A DNA stretch of 64,000 nt from UBA2287 sp964479665. Lineage in GTDB: Bacteria; Bacteroidota; Bacteroidia; Bacteroidales; Tenuifilaceae. Shown in pieces: positions 26,249 to 34,104 of this stretch (its first letter is position 1; each line of letters starts with the position of its first letter). Location of the stretch: positions 27,813-91,812 of the forward strand of contig CAYZNN010000010.1 of assembly GCA_964479665.1 (NCBI GenBank), written 5' to 3'. Position numbers and translations under genes: made by a program. Below the pieces are notes generated by a model, which did no database searches, had not been told where the DNA came from, and saw only the letters and a list, made by a program, of their open reading frames with translations.

Positions 26249-26584
26249 ATGATAGTAAAAGATATAGTAGAGAAATTGAATTTGACCGTATTGGCAGGTG
26301 CCGAAGGTCTTAACAGGGAAGTAACAGGAGGATATACATCCGATTTATTGAGCGATGTTATGGGCAATGCCGATGCTGGCAGGGTATGGATTACGCTACA
26401 AAGCCATAAAAATGTTATGGCCATTGCTTCGCTTAAGGAGCTGGCCGCTGTAGTAATAATAAGCAACGGTACACCCGAAGCCGATATGGCCGAGCAGGCC
26501 AATATTGAAGGAATTCCGGTTATAGGAACTGCACTGGGCGCATTCGAAATGTCGGGAGAACTTTACAAAATGCTTAACGCTTAA
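26249..26584 (+). CDS. DRTGG-domain protein 2
   Basis: A 111-residue DRTGG-type single-domain protein. It has MIVKDIVEKLNLTVLAGAEG at the start, then REVTGGYTSDLLSDVMGNA, closer to the DRTGG consensus than its paralogue at 23967, and FEMSGELYKMLNA at the end. Middle strands (AAVVIISNG, GIPVIGTA) suggest a small alpha/beta fold. It begins 116 bases after the hydrogenase-like gene and 17 bases before the PHP gene. Partner or ligand unknown; two copies in one cassette suggest a heteromer or two similar inputs. Confidence 0.75.
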   Translation: MIVKDIVEKLNLTVLAGAEGLNREVTGGYTSDLLSDVMGNADAGRVWITLQSHKNVMAIASLKELAAVVIISNGTPEADMAEQANIEGIPVIGTALGAFEMSGELYKMLNA

Positions 26585-26601
26585 TTTGCAAAGCAAAGGG
26601 T

Positions 26602-27339
26602 ATGCGCTGCTATAAAGCCGATTTGCACATTCACACTGTTCTGTCGCCCTGCGGCGGTTTAGATATGAGTCCTTTGCGAATTGTGGAAGTGGCTGCTGCG
26701 CTTAACCTAAATATTATTGCAGCAACCGATCATAATGCAACGCATCACGGGCCTTTAGTTCGAAAATTGGGGCACGAACGCGGGATTAAAGTGTTTTTTG
26801 GAGCCGAGGTAACTTCGAAGGAGGAGGCGCATTTGCTATGCCTTTTCGATGAGGAAGAGCAGCGCGAAGCATTTCAAAATTTTATCGATAAAAATTTACC
26901 CCATATACCTTATAAACCCGAAACCTTTGGCTATCAGGTTGTGGTAAACGAAAACGAGGAAATTGTAAGCGAAGTAGAGTACCTATTAATTTCGGGACTT
27001 AATGTAGGAGTAAATAAAATTTTCGAAGAAGTACATAGTTTAGGCGGACTGTTTATTCCTGCTCATGTCGATAGGCCTCGGTACAGCTTAACCAGTCAGC
27101 TTGGGTTTATACCTGCCGATTTGCAGTTCGATGCGCTTGAACTTTCGAAGAACACTTCAACAGCCGATTTTATTGCAAGAAATGGGTATTTAAAAAACCG
27201 AAGGTTTATTCGAAACTCCGATGCTCATTTGCCACAGGATATTGGTCGCCAAACCACCCAGTTTTATATTGAGGAGCCAACCATTGCCGAAATTAAAATG
27301 GCACTTTGGGGGGTAAACGGACGATATATACAGGAATGA
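26602..27339 (+). CDS. PHP-domain phosphoesterase
   Basis: A 245-residue member of the PHP superfamily of metal-dependent phosphoesterases. Metal-binding motifs are DLHIHTVLSPCG (residues 6-17), ATDHN, FGAEVTS, PAHVDRPRYS and NSDAHLPQDIG. This set is typical of nucleotide or oligonucleotide phosphatases of the TrpH/YciV kind, but the substrate is not predictable. It sits between a DRTGG gene and a GHKL ATPase gene, and its stop overlaps the ATPase start (ATGA), so the two are translationally coupled. A role in turning over a signal nucleotide is speculation. Confidence 0.85.
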   Translation: MRCYKADLHIHTVLSPCGGLDMSPLRIVEVAAALNLNIIAATDHNATHHGPLVRKLGHERGIKVFFGAEVTSKEEAHLLCLFDEEEQREAFQNFIDKNLPHIPYKPETFGYQVVVNENEEIVSEVEYLLISGLNVGVNKIFEEVHSLGGLFIPAHVDRPRYSLTSQLGFIPADLQFDALELSKNTSTADFIARNGYLKNRRFIRNSDAHLPQDIGRQTTQFYIEEPTIAEIKMALWGVNGRYIQE

Positions 27340-27881
27340 AAGAGCAAGCCTTACACATACTCGATATTGTTCAGAATTCGATTGTGGCCAATGCCACGCT
27401 AATCGAGGTGGTTGTTGATGCTAATGCAGATGCAGATACTCTTATTATATCGGTAATCGACAATGGCAAGGGAATTCCCGCTGATATGCTCGAAAAAATT
27501 ACCGATCCATACATCACAACGCGCACAACCCGAAGGGTTGGAATGGGTTTACCTTTATTGAAGGATGCCTGTGAACTTACAGGAGGTTCACTTTCAATTT
27601 CTTCGGAAGTGGGTAAAGGAACCCACTTACAGGCCATGCTAAAATTCAGCCATATCGATAGGCAGCCACTTGGCGATATAACAGGAGTTATTATGCTGTT
27701 AATCAATGCGAATCCGCAAATCGATTTTATTTATCGGCATTCGCTAAATGGAAATGAGTATGTTTTTGATTCACGCGAGGTTAAAGAAGCGCTCGATGGC
27801 ATTGCCATTAACGAGCCAGAAGTGTACAGAATGTTGAAAGAGATGATTTCTTTAAATTTAGACGAAATACAAATAGCGTAG
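27336..27881 (+). CDS. Histidine-kinase-like GHKL ATPase without phospho-acceptor domain
   Basis: A 181-residue protein. It starts directly with the N box (LHILDIVQNSIVANAT), then G1 (VIDNGKGIP) and G2 (RRVGMGLPLLKDACEL). About 55 residues follow the ATPase fold without a known domain. No HisKA, receiver, PAS or membrane segment is present. The start at 27336 overlaps the PHP stop codon as ATGA; an earlier in-frame start at 27306 would lie wholly inside the PHP gene. It is the last gene of the cassette and the second such ATPase in it, different from the RsbW-like one. Confidence 0.8.
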   Translation: MKEQALHILDIVQNSIVANATLIEVVVDANADADTLIISVIDNGKGIPADMLEKITDPYITTRTTRRVGMGLPLLKDACELTGGSLSISSEVGKGTHLQAMLKFSHIDRQPLGDITGVIMLLINANPQIDFIYRHSLNGNEYVFDSREVKEALDGIAINEPEVYRMLKEMISLNLDEIQIA

Positions 27882-27994
27882 TTAGGTTATAAAACATAAG
27901 CAATTTACCTAAAATGTGTTACAATCTGAATAATTTTACCGTCCAAGACTTACAAATCGTTTGTTAATAAATTAACATAAAACCTGAGAAGTGT

Positions 27995-28393
27995 ATGAAT
28001 AAAGTGAAATCGTTAGCCGATCTGAAAATGATGAAGGAGCAGCTTCAAGGCAAGATCGACTTGAGAGTAAAAGGTGAAAGCCCAGAAGGACGTGTTCAAG
28101 TTAAAGTTGCAATGGCAACTTGCGGAATTGCGTCGGGTGCTAAAACCGTTATGGAGTTCTTTATCGATGAGTTTGAGAAACGCAGCATCGATGCAGTGGT
28201 TACTCAAACCGGATGTATGGGCTACTGCTACGCCGAGCCAACCATTGAGGTTACATTGCCAAACCAAGAACCTGTTGTTTTTGGTTACGTAGACTCAAAG
28301 AAAGCCGATGAAATTATTGAGAAGTACATTAAAACCGGCGAACTTGTAAACGGAATTATTCCGATGAATTATAATACTATTGACAACAAATAA
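27995..28393 (+). CDS. Thioredoxin-like [2Fe-2S] ferredoxin-type subunit of the second hydrogenase (HydD-like)
   Basis: A 132-residue protein related to the NuoE ferredoxin fold. The second half motif, GCMGYC, is normal. The first half has only one cysteine (ATCGIASGAKT), as in many short members of this family, so cluster binding is likely but its ligand set is not certain. It precedes the NuoF-like subunit by 19 bases and starts the second hydrogenase operon, making that complex a potential tetramer. An accessory electron-transfer role is inferred from position and fold. Confidence 0.8.
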   Translation: MNKVKSLADLKMMKEQLQGKIDLRVKGESPEGRVQVKVAMATCGIASGAKTVMEFFIDEFEKRSIDAVVTQTGCMGYCYAEPTIEVTLPNQEPVVFGYVDSKKADEIIEKYIKTGELVNGIIPMNYNTIDNK

Positions 28394-28398
28394 CCGCT

Positions 28399-28405
28399 AA
28401 GGAGG
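28399..28405 (+). promoter_or_regulatory. Strong Shine-Dalgarno sequence before hydB copy 2
   Basis: AAGGAGG lies 7 bases before the ATG at 28413, identical in sequence and spacing to the site before hydB copy 1. Confidence 0.85.
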
Positions 28406-28412
28406 AAAAGTA

Positions 28413-30203
28413 ATGGCAAAATACAGAATGCATCTTCTCGTTTGCGGTGGTACCGGTTGCCGTGCTTCTGAGAGCGATTCAATAGTTGAAAGCTTAAAGA
28501 GCGAATTGGCAAAAAATGGGCTCGAAAACGAAGTGCAGGTAATTATGACCGGTTGCTTCGGGTTCTGCGAAAAGGGTCCTATTGTTAAGGTACTACCCGA
28601 CAACACATTCTATACACAAGTTAATGGAAGCGACGCTGCTGAGTTAATAGCCGAGCACGTAGTTAAGGGGCGCAAGGTTAATCGTCTTTTATATCTCGAT
28701 CCCGACAAAAAGGAGCACATTAGCGATTCGAAGCACATGGGCTTTTACCAAAAGCAAATTCGTATTGCTTTGCGCAATTGCGGCGTAATTAACCCCGAGA
28801 ACATTGAGGAGTACATTGCTCGCGATGGTTACCAAGCGCTTGGTAAAGTATTCGATATGGGTGCTCAGGTGGCCATTGAGCAAATGAAAAAATCGGGTCT
28901 TCGCGGTCGTGGAGGTGGTGGTTTCCCAACAGGTCTTAAGTGGGAAATTGCTTCGAAAAATCGCGCCGATCAGAAGTACGTAGTTTGTAATGCCGACGAG
29001 GGCGACCCCGGAGCATTTATGGATCGTTCGATTCTCGAAGGCGACCCCCATTCAGTAATAGAAGCTATGGCAATAAACGGCTTCTGTATTGGTGCAACCA
29101 AAGGTTTGGTATACATCCGTGCCGAGTACCCTCTTGCCATTGAGCGTTTAAAAATTGCTTTGGATCAGGCACGCGAGTACGGCTTGCTTGGTAAAGATAT
29201 TTTAGGTAGCGGTTTCGATTTCGATATCGAACTTCGTTACGGTGCTGGTGCATTTGTATGCGGCGAGGAAACTGCTCTTATCCATTCAATGGAAGGTGAG
29301 CGCGGTGAGCCAACCGTTAAACCACCATTCCCCGCAGAGAGCGGTTACCTTGGAAAACCCACCAACGTTAATAACGTTGAAACGTTTGCCAACATTCCAG
29401 TTATTTACCTAAAAGGTGCCGAGTGGTTCGCATCGATTGGTACCGAAAAATCGAAGGGAACTAAAGTATTTGCCCTTGCCGGAAAAATTAATAACGTTGG
29501 TCTTATAGAGGTTCCAATGGGTATTACCCTTCGTGAGGTTATTTACGAAATTGGTGGAGGAATTAAGGACGGCAAGAAATTTAAAGCAGTTCAAACCGGT
29601 GGTCCTTCGGGTGGTTGCTTAACCGAGAAACACCTTGATACGCCTATCGATTACGATAACCTTATTGCTGCGGGCTCAATGATGGGTTCGGGTGGTATGA
29701 TTGTTATGGACGAGGACGACTGCATGGTGTCGGTTGCAAAATTCTATCTCGACTTCACCGTTGAGGAGAGCTGCGGAAAATGTGCACCTTGCCGTATTGG
29801 TAACAAGCGCCTTTACGAATTGCTTCAGCGCTTAACCGAAGGAAAAGGCCAAATGGAAGACCTCGACAGGCTTCGCAACTTGAGCCATGTTATTAAAGAT
29901 GCATCGCTTTGCGGGCTAGGTCAAACCTCGCCAAACCCTGTTCTTTCTACTCTCGATAATTTTTACCATGAGTATTTAGAGCACGTAAACGACAAAAAAT
30001 GCCGCTCAGGTCAGTGTAAAGCGCTAATGCAATATGTAATAGAAGCCGAAGCATGCGTTGGCTGTACCGCTTGCGCTCGCATTTGTCCGGTTAATGCAAT
30101 TAGTGGCGATCGTAAAAAGCCTCACGTTATCGATACATCAATTTGTATCAAGTGCGGTGCTTGTATCGAGAAGTGTAAATTCAGTGCAATTAGCATTCAA
30201 TAA
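28413..30203 (+). CDS. hydB: NuoF-like subunit of the second [FeFe]-hydrogenase (HydB, long form)
   Basis: A 596-residue three-part flavoprotein. Residues 1-90 are a thioredoxin-like [2Fe-2S] domain (C11, C16, C48, C52). The NuoF core has the FMN/NADH loop GLRGRGGGGFPTGLKW (162-177) and NADEGDPGAFMDRSI, and then the [4Fe-4S] site CGKCAPCRIG. A C-terminal ferredoxin domain has CVGCTACARICP and CIKCGACIEKC. This is the architecture of HydB in electron-bifurcating hydrogenases such as that of Thermotoga, where NADH and ferredoxin are used together. Cytoplasmic; one gene upstream of hydA. Confidence 0.95.
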   Translation: MAKYRMHLLVCGGTGCRASESDSIVESLKSELAKNGLENEVQVIMTGCFGFCEKGPIVKVLPDNTFYTQVNGSDAAELIAEHVVKGRKVNRLLYLDPDKKEHISDSKHMGFYQKQIRIALRNCGVINPENIEEYIARDGYQALGKVFDMGAQVAIEQMKKSGLRGRGGGGFPTGLKWEIASKNRADQKYVVCNADEGDPGAFMDRSILEGDPHSVIEAMAINGFCIGATKGLVYIRAEYPLAIERLKIALDQAREYGLLGKDILGSGFDFDIELRYGAGAFVCGEETALIHSMEGERGEPTVKPPFPAESGYLGKPTNVNNVETFANIPVIYLKGAEWFASIGTEKSKGTKVFALAGKINNVGLIEVPMGITLREVIYEIGGGIKDGKKFKAVQTGGPSGGCLTEKHLDTPIDYDNLIAAGSMMGSGGMIVMDEDDCMVSVAKFYLDFTVEESCGKCAPCRIGNKRLYELLQRLTEGKGQMEDLDRLRNLSHVIKDASLCGLGQTSPNPVLSTLDNFYHEYLEHVNDKKCRSGQCKALMQYVIEAEACVGCTACARICPVNAISGDRKKPHVIDTSICIKCGACIEKCKFSAISIQ

Positions 30204-30205
30204 TT

Positions 30206-30211
30206 AGGGGG
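30206..30211 (+). promoter_or_regulatory. Purine-rich ribosome binding site before hydA copy 2
   Basis: AGGGGG lies 8 bases before the ATG at 30220, again a clear SD-like site in this operon. Confidence 0.65.
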
Positions 30212-30219
30212 TATAATAA

Positions 30220-31995
30220 ATGGAAACAGTAAAATTAACCATAGATAATAAGGCGATTGAGGTTCCAAAAGGAACAACAATTTATAAAGCCGCAAAGCAG
30301 CTGGGTATCGATATCCCTGTGCTTTGTTACATGGAGCTAAAGGACCTAAATATTGAGAATAAACCTGCTGGCTGTCGTATTTGCGTTGTTGAGGTTGAAG
30401 GTCGCCGTAACATGGCTCCTTCGTGCTCAACCGACTGTACCGAGGGAATGGTGGTGAAAACCCATACTATGAGGGTTATTAACGCTCGCCGTACTATTCT
30501 CGAACTTATTCTGAGCGATCACCCAAAGGATTGCTTAACATGCGCCAAGAGCGGTCATTGCGAATTGCAGGATATGGCTGTGAAACTTGGTGTTCGTAAC
30601 ATTCCGGGTCAGGAGTATGCCGAGATGAGCACGTACAGGGTCGATACTTCGCCCTCAATTATTCGCGACCTCGACAAATGTATCATGTGCCGCCGTTGCG
30701 AGATGATGTGTAATACGGTTCAAACCGTTGGCGCGCTAAACGCCATAAACCGTGGGTTTATGGCGGTTGTTGCCCCTGCGTTTGAGCAAAACCTCGAAAA
30801 GTCGCCATGTACATACTGCGGACAGTGCGTAGCAGTTTGTCCTACCGGTGCACTTACCGAAGTTGATCATACCCCAAAAATTATTCGTGCCCTAGCCGAT
30901 CCTACTAAAAAGGTAATAGTACAAACCGCACCAGCAATTCGTGTTGCTTTAGGCGAAGAGTTTGGCATGGAGCCAGGTACAATTGTTACTGGCAAAATGG
31001 TTGCAGCCCTTAAAGAGATTGGTTTCGACTATATTTTCGATACCGATTTTGCTGCCGACCTTACCATTATGGAAGAGGGAACTGAGCTTCTCGACCGTTT
31101 AGGCCGTCACCTTGCAGGCGATAAGAACGTGAAACTTCCTATTCTTACAAGTTGCTGCCCAGGTTGGGTAAACTTCTTCGAGCATAACTTTAACGACATG
31201 CTCGATGTACCTTCAACAGCCAAATCGCCACAGCAAATGTTTGGAGCTATTGCTAAAACTTACTTTGCCGATAAAATGGGCGTTAAGCGCGAAGATATGG
31301 TTGTAGTTTCGGTTATGCCTTGCTTGGCTAAAAAGTACGAAGCGCAACGCGACGAGTTTAAAGTTAACGGCAACCCCGATGTTGACTACTCCATTTCGAC
31401 TCGCGAGTTAGCTCACCTAATTAAAGAGTTCAACATTAACTTTACCGATTTACCCGACATGGACTTTGATCGTCCGTTGGGCGAATCGACTGGTGCAGCA
31501 GTTATTTTTGGTGCAACGGGTGGTGTTATTGAGGCCGCTGTTCGTACCGCTTACGAAGTGCACACTGGCAAAAAGTTAGAAAGGGTTGACTTTACCGAGC
31601 TCCGTGGAATGCAGGGTATTCGTTCGGCAACCATCGATTTTAATGGTTTACCAATAAATATAGGTATTGCTCACGGGTTGGGTAATGCTCGTAAACTTCT
31701 TGAAGATGTGCGCGACGGAAAAGTTAATTACCACGCTATTGAAGTAATGGCTTGTCCGGGTGGTTGTATTGGTGGTGGTGGCCAGCCACTTCACCATGGC
31801 GACTCTGCAATTCTTAAGGCACGTACCGCAGCCATTTACCTCGAAGATAAGGATAAGCCAGTGCGTAAATCGCATGAGAATCCATATATTGTAAAACTTT
31901 ACGAAGAGTTTTTGGGTAAACCCATGAGCGAGAAGGCACACCACTTGCTGCACACGCACTACTTCGATAGAGGAAAGAAGGATATTTACATTTAA
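30220..31995 (+). CDS. hydA: [FeFe]-hydrogenase catalytic subunit HydA (copy 2, canonical)
   Basis: A 591-residue group A type hydrogenase with the same domain order as copy 1. The [2Fe-2S] domain has C36, C52, C55 and C69 with a longer loop. A His-Cys [4Fe-4S] site and two ferredoxin clusters (CIMCRRCEMMC, CTYCGQCVAVCP) follow. The H-cluster motifs are canonical: TSCCPGW (C312, C313), MPCLAKK (C368) and MACPGGCIGGGG (C512, C516). The C-terminal small-subunit-like tail ends HHLLHTHY. Together with its HydB, HydC and ferredoxin-like partner it should form an NAD/ferredoxin-coupled, possibly bifurcating, hydrogenase. Confidence 0.96.
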   Translation: METVKLTIDNKAIEVPKGTTIYKAAKQLGIDIPVLCYMELKDLNIENKPAGCRICVVEVEGRRNMAPSCSTDCTEGMVVKTHTMRVINARRTILELILSDHPKDCLTCAKSGHCELQDMAVKLGVRNIPGQEYAEMSTYRVDTSPSIIRDLDKCIMCRRCEMMCNTVQTVGALNAINRGFMAVVAPAFEQNLEKSPCTYCGQCVAVCPTGALTEVDHTPKIIRALADPTKKVIVQTAPAIRVALGEEFGMEPGTIVTGKMVAALKEIGFDYIFDTDFAADLTIMEEGTELLDRLGRHLAGDKNVKLPILTSCCPGWVNFFEHNFNDMLDVPSTAKSPQQMFGAIAKTYFADKMGVKREDMVVVSVMPCLAKKYEAQRDEFKVNGNPDVDYSISTRELAHLIKEFNINFTDLPDMDFDRPLGESTGAAVIFGATGGVIEAAVRTAYEVHTGKKLERVDFTELRGMQGIRSATIDFNGLPINIGIAHGLGNARKLLEDVRDGKVNYHAIEVMACPGGCIGGGGQPLHHGDSAILKARTAAIYLEDKDKPVRKSHENPYIVKLYEEFLGKPMSEKAHHLLHTHYFDRGKKDIYI

Positions 31996-31997
31996 TT

Positions 31998-32003
31998 AGG
32001 AGG
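31998..32003 (+). promoter_or_regulatory. Shine-Dalgarno sequence before hydC copy 2
   Basis: AGGAGG lies 8 bases before the ATG at 32012. Confidence 0.85.
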
Positions 32004-32011
32004 ATTGGTCA

Positions 32012-32494
32012 ATGTCACATATTAAAGTTGAGCTAAAAAAAGAGGATGTTGCTAAGCTCATGGAGATTTGCAAATCCTTCAATAACGATCCGGGTGAACT
32101 AATCAACGTGCTTCACAAAGCCCAGGGTCACTTTGGGTACCTACCTGCCGAAGTGCAAGAGGTAGTTGCAGCAGAGCTTAATGTTTCGGTTGCTAAGGTA
32201 TATGGTGTAGTAACGTTTTACTCGTTCTTTACCATGATTCCAAAGGGGCAGCACCCAATAAGCATTTGCACCGGTACAGCATGTTACGTTCGCGGAGCCG
32301 AGAAAGTAGTCGATGAGTTTAAGCGCATACTTAACATTAAAGTTGGCGAAACAAGCCCCGATGGTAAATTCTCACTTAGCTGCCTACGTTGCGTAGGTGC
32401 CTGTGGACTTGCTCCAGTGGTACTGGTTGGCGAAAAAGTTTATGGTCGCGTTTCGCCCGACGGAGTTCAGGATATACTGAAAGAGTACCAGTAG
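32012..32494 (+). CDS. hydC: NuoE-like [2Fe-2S] subunit of the second hydrogenase (HydC)
   Basis: A 160-residue NuoE-type subunit. Cluster ligands are C86 and C91 (CTGTAC) and C127 and C131 (CVGAC). The family motifs KAQGHFGYLP and VYGVVTFYSFF are present. Unlike the first operon, hydC comes last here, 16 bases after hydA. It transfers electrons inside the HydABC complex. A strong terminator follows, so the second hydrogenase operon spans about 27995-32494. Confidence 0.95.
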   Translation: MSHIKVELKKEDVAKLMEICKSFNNDPGELINVLHKAQGHFGYLPAEVQEVVAAELNVSVAKVYGVVTFYSFFTMIPKGQHPISICTGTACYVRGAEKVVDEFKRILNIKVGETSPDGKFSLSCLRCVGACGLAPVVLVGEKVYGRVSPDGVQDILKEYQ

Positions 32495-32508
32495 TTTAAT
32501 TTTTTTCA

Positions 32509-32543
32509 ATTGAAAGGGTTGTCAGAATGGCAACCCTTTCAAT
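32509..32543 (+). terminator. Terminator after the second hydrogenase operon
   Basis: The long stem TTGAAAGGGTTG / CAACCCTTTCAA has a nine-base loop and is followed by TTATTTC. Confidence 0.8.
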
Positions 32544-32667
32544 TATTTCAATTTTTTCGAAATTTTGAGGAAACGCCTGAAAAAAACGTTTGCAATATTC
32601 ATTCAACTCTAAGAATTAGCTAACTTGCGTGCCCATATAACCAATCCAAATAATTCATTAATAAATT

Positions 32668-34104
32668 ATGTATCAGTTGTTTAGTAATACCTATTTTTGG
32701 GTAGTAATAGCATATTTTGCAATAGTTATTGGTATTTCGTTTTTAACACGAAAAGTTGCCTCGCGTTCGGTTGCCGACTACCTTGTTGCTGGCCGCAATT
32801 TAGGAATTCTTCTTTGCTCGGTTGTTGTTGCAGCCGAGTGGCTAGGCGGAATGAGTACCATTGGGGTTAGTGAAAAGGCTTTTAAAACCCTATCGATTCA
32901 ACCTATTCTTTATAATGTTGCCACATCAATAGGTATGATTATTATTGGCTTTACCGTGGCTATTCATTACCGGAAGAATAATGTACATACAGTTAGTGAG
33001 ATGCTCGAGAATTTATTTGGCAAAGAAGCCAAAAAAATATCGGCAATTGCTTTTTTAATAGCATACATAACCTTGGCTTATGTTCAGCTTCAAACTGCAA
33101 CCAGCGTTATGAGTTCCATTTTTCAAATCGACTGGTTTACTTCCGTTCTCATTGCAGCTGGTGTAATTACTCTTTATACCTACATTGGCGGAATGCATGC
33201 ATTGGCAATTACCTCGGTTATTCACCTTATTGTAATGTTTGTGGGTTTAGGAATTGCAATGGTTATTGGTATTATTAACGTTGGTGGTTTTGGCGATTTA
33301 CAAACCCTACTCGAAGCAAAAGGCGCAACAGGAAGTATCTATAATCCGTTTGGAGTTGGTCTCAATGAGGCATTCAGCTTACTTTTGGGGGGGGTTCTGG
33401 GAGGTATGGCAGCTCAGGCCAGCATTCAGCCTATATTCGCTGCAAGAAGCCCAATGGTTGCCCGCAAAGCCTCTATTCTTTCAAGTGCTTACATTGCTCC
33501 CTTTGGTATTATGACAGCAATTCTTGGTTTAATTGCAGCTACCGGTAGGTATAATATTGGAACAGATAACCCCAAATTAGCCTTAACCAATTTACTGGTT
33601 ACACCAGATTTTATTCATCCAGTACTCGGAGGGTTGGCTCTTGCCGGAATATTGGCTGCCATTCTTTCAACAGTGGGACCTGTAAATTTTGCTGTTGTTA
33701 CCATTGCTACTAAAGACATATACCATGGATTTATTAATCCGAATGCCGACGAAAAAAAGGTTATTCAAACTGCTCGCAGACTTGTTGTTGTTGTAAGTTT
33801 AATTACAATTCCCTTGGCCTATTACTTTCAAAGTGGCATACTCGATTCTGCATACATAAGTTATGCTATAAGAGCCATTGGTGCAATAGTCATCATTGCT
33901 GGAATTTATTTTAAGGGATGGATTGATGCCTTTGCCGTTAAGTTGGCCTTTATTGGCGGTACCTTAGCGGTTTTCCTTTGCATTTTGGCCGCAAAAATGG
34001 GATGGTTCAATATAGATAAAACTTATGGAGCAGTTATTTTTGCAATACTGGCTCTTATTGTCGGATTTATAAGAAGAAAATTTATTCATGCGAAAAATGA
34101 ATAA
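32668..34104 (+). CDS. Sodium:solute symporter (SSS family)
   Basis: A 478-residue membrane transporter of the SSS (SLC5-like) family with about 13 helices. Typical features are the first-loop stretch SRSVADYLVAGRNLGILLCS and AAEWLGGMSTIGVSEKAF in the second helix region. A middle GGMAAQASIQPIFAARSP precedes AGILAAILSTVGPVNFAVVTIATKDIY, which holds sodium-site residues. The substrate is unknown; the CoA-transferase gene that overlaps its end by 17 bases suggests a carboxylate. It heads the symporter/CoA-transferase/oxoacid-oxidoreductase operon. Confidence 0.9.
   Translation: MYQLFSNTYFWVVIAYFAIVIGISFLTRKVASRSVADYLVAGRNLGILLCSVVVAAEWLGGMSTIGVSEKAFKTLSIQPILYNVATSIGMIIIGFTVAIHYRKNNVHTVSEMLENLFGKEAKKISAIAFLIAYITLAYVQLQTATSVMSSIFQIDWFTSVLIAAGVITLYTYIGGMHALAITSVIHLIVMFVGLGIAMVIGIINVGGFGDLQTLLEAKGATGSIYNPFGVGLNEAFSLLLGGVLGGMAAQASIQPIFAARSPMVARKASILSSAYIAPFGIMTAILGLIAATGRYNIGTDNPKLALTNLLVTPDFIHPVLGGLALAGILAAILSTVGPVNFAVVTIATKDIYHGFINPNADEKKVIQTARRLVVVVSLITIPLAYYFQSGILDSAYISYAIRAIGAIVIIAGIYFKGWIDAFAVKLAFIGGTLAVFLCILAAKMGWFNIDKTYGAVIFAILALIVGFIRRKFIHAKNE

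Noticed and set aside
20258..32494. Respiratory complex I (Nuo) genes
   Set aside because: Only NuoE/F/G-like redox parts occur, with H-cluster motifs in the G-like subunits and no membrane subunits.
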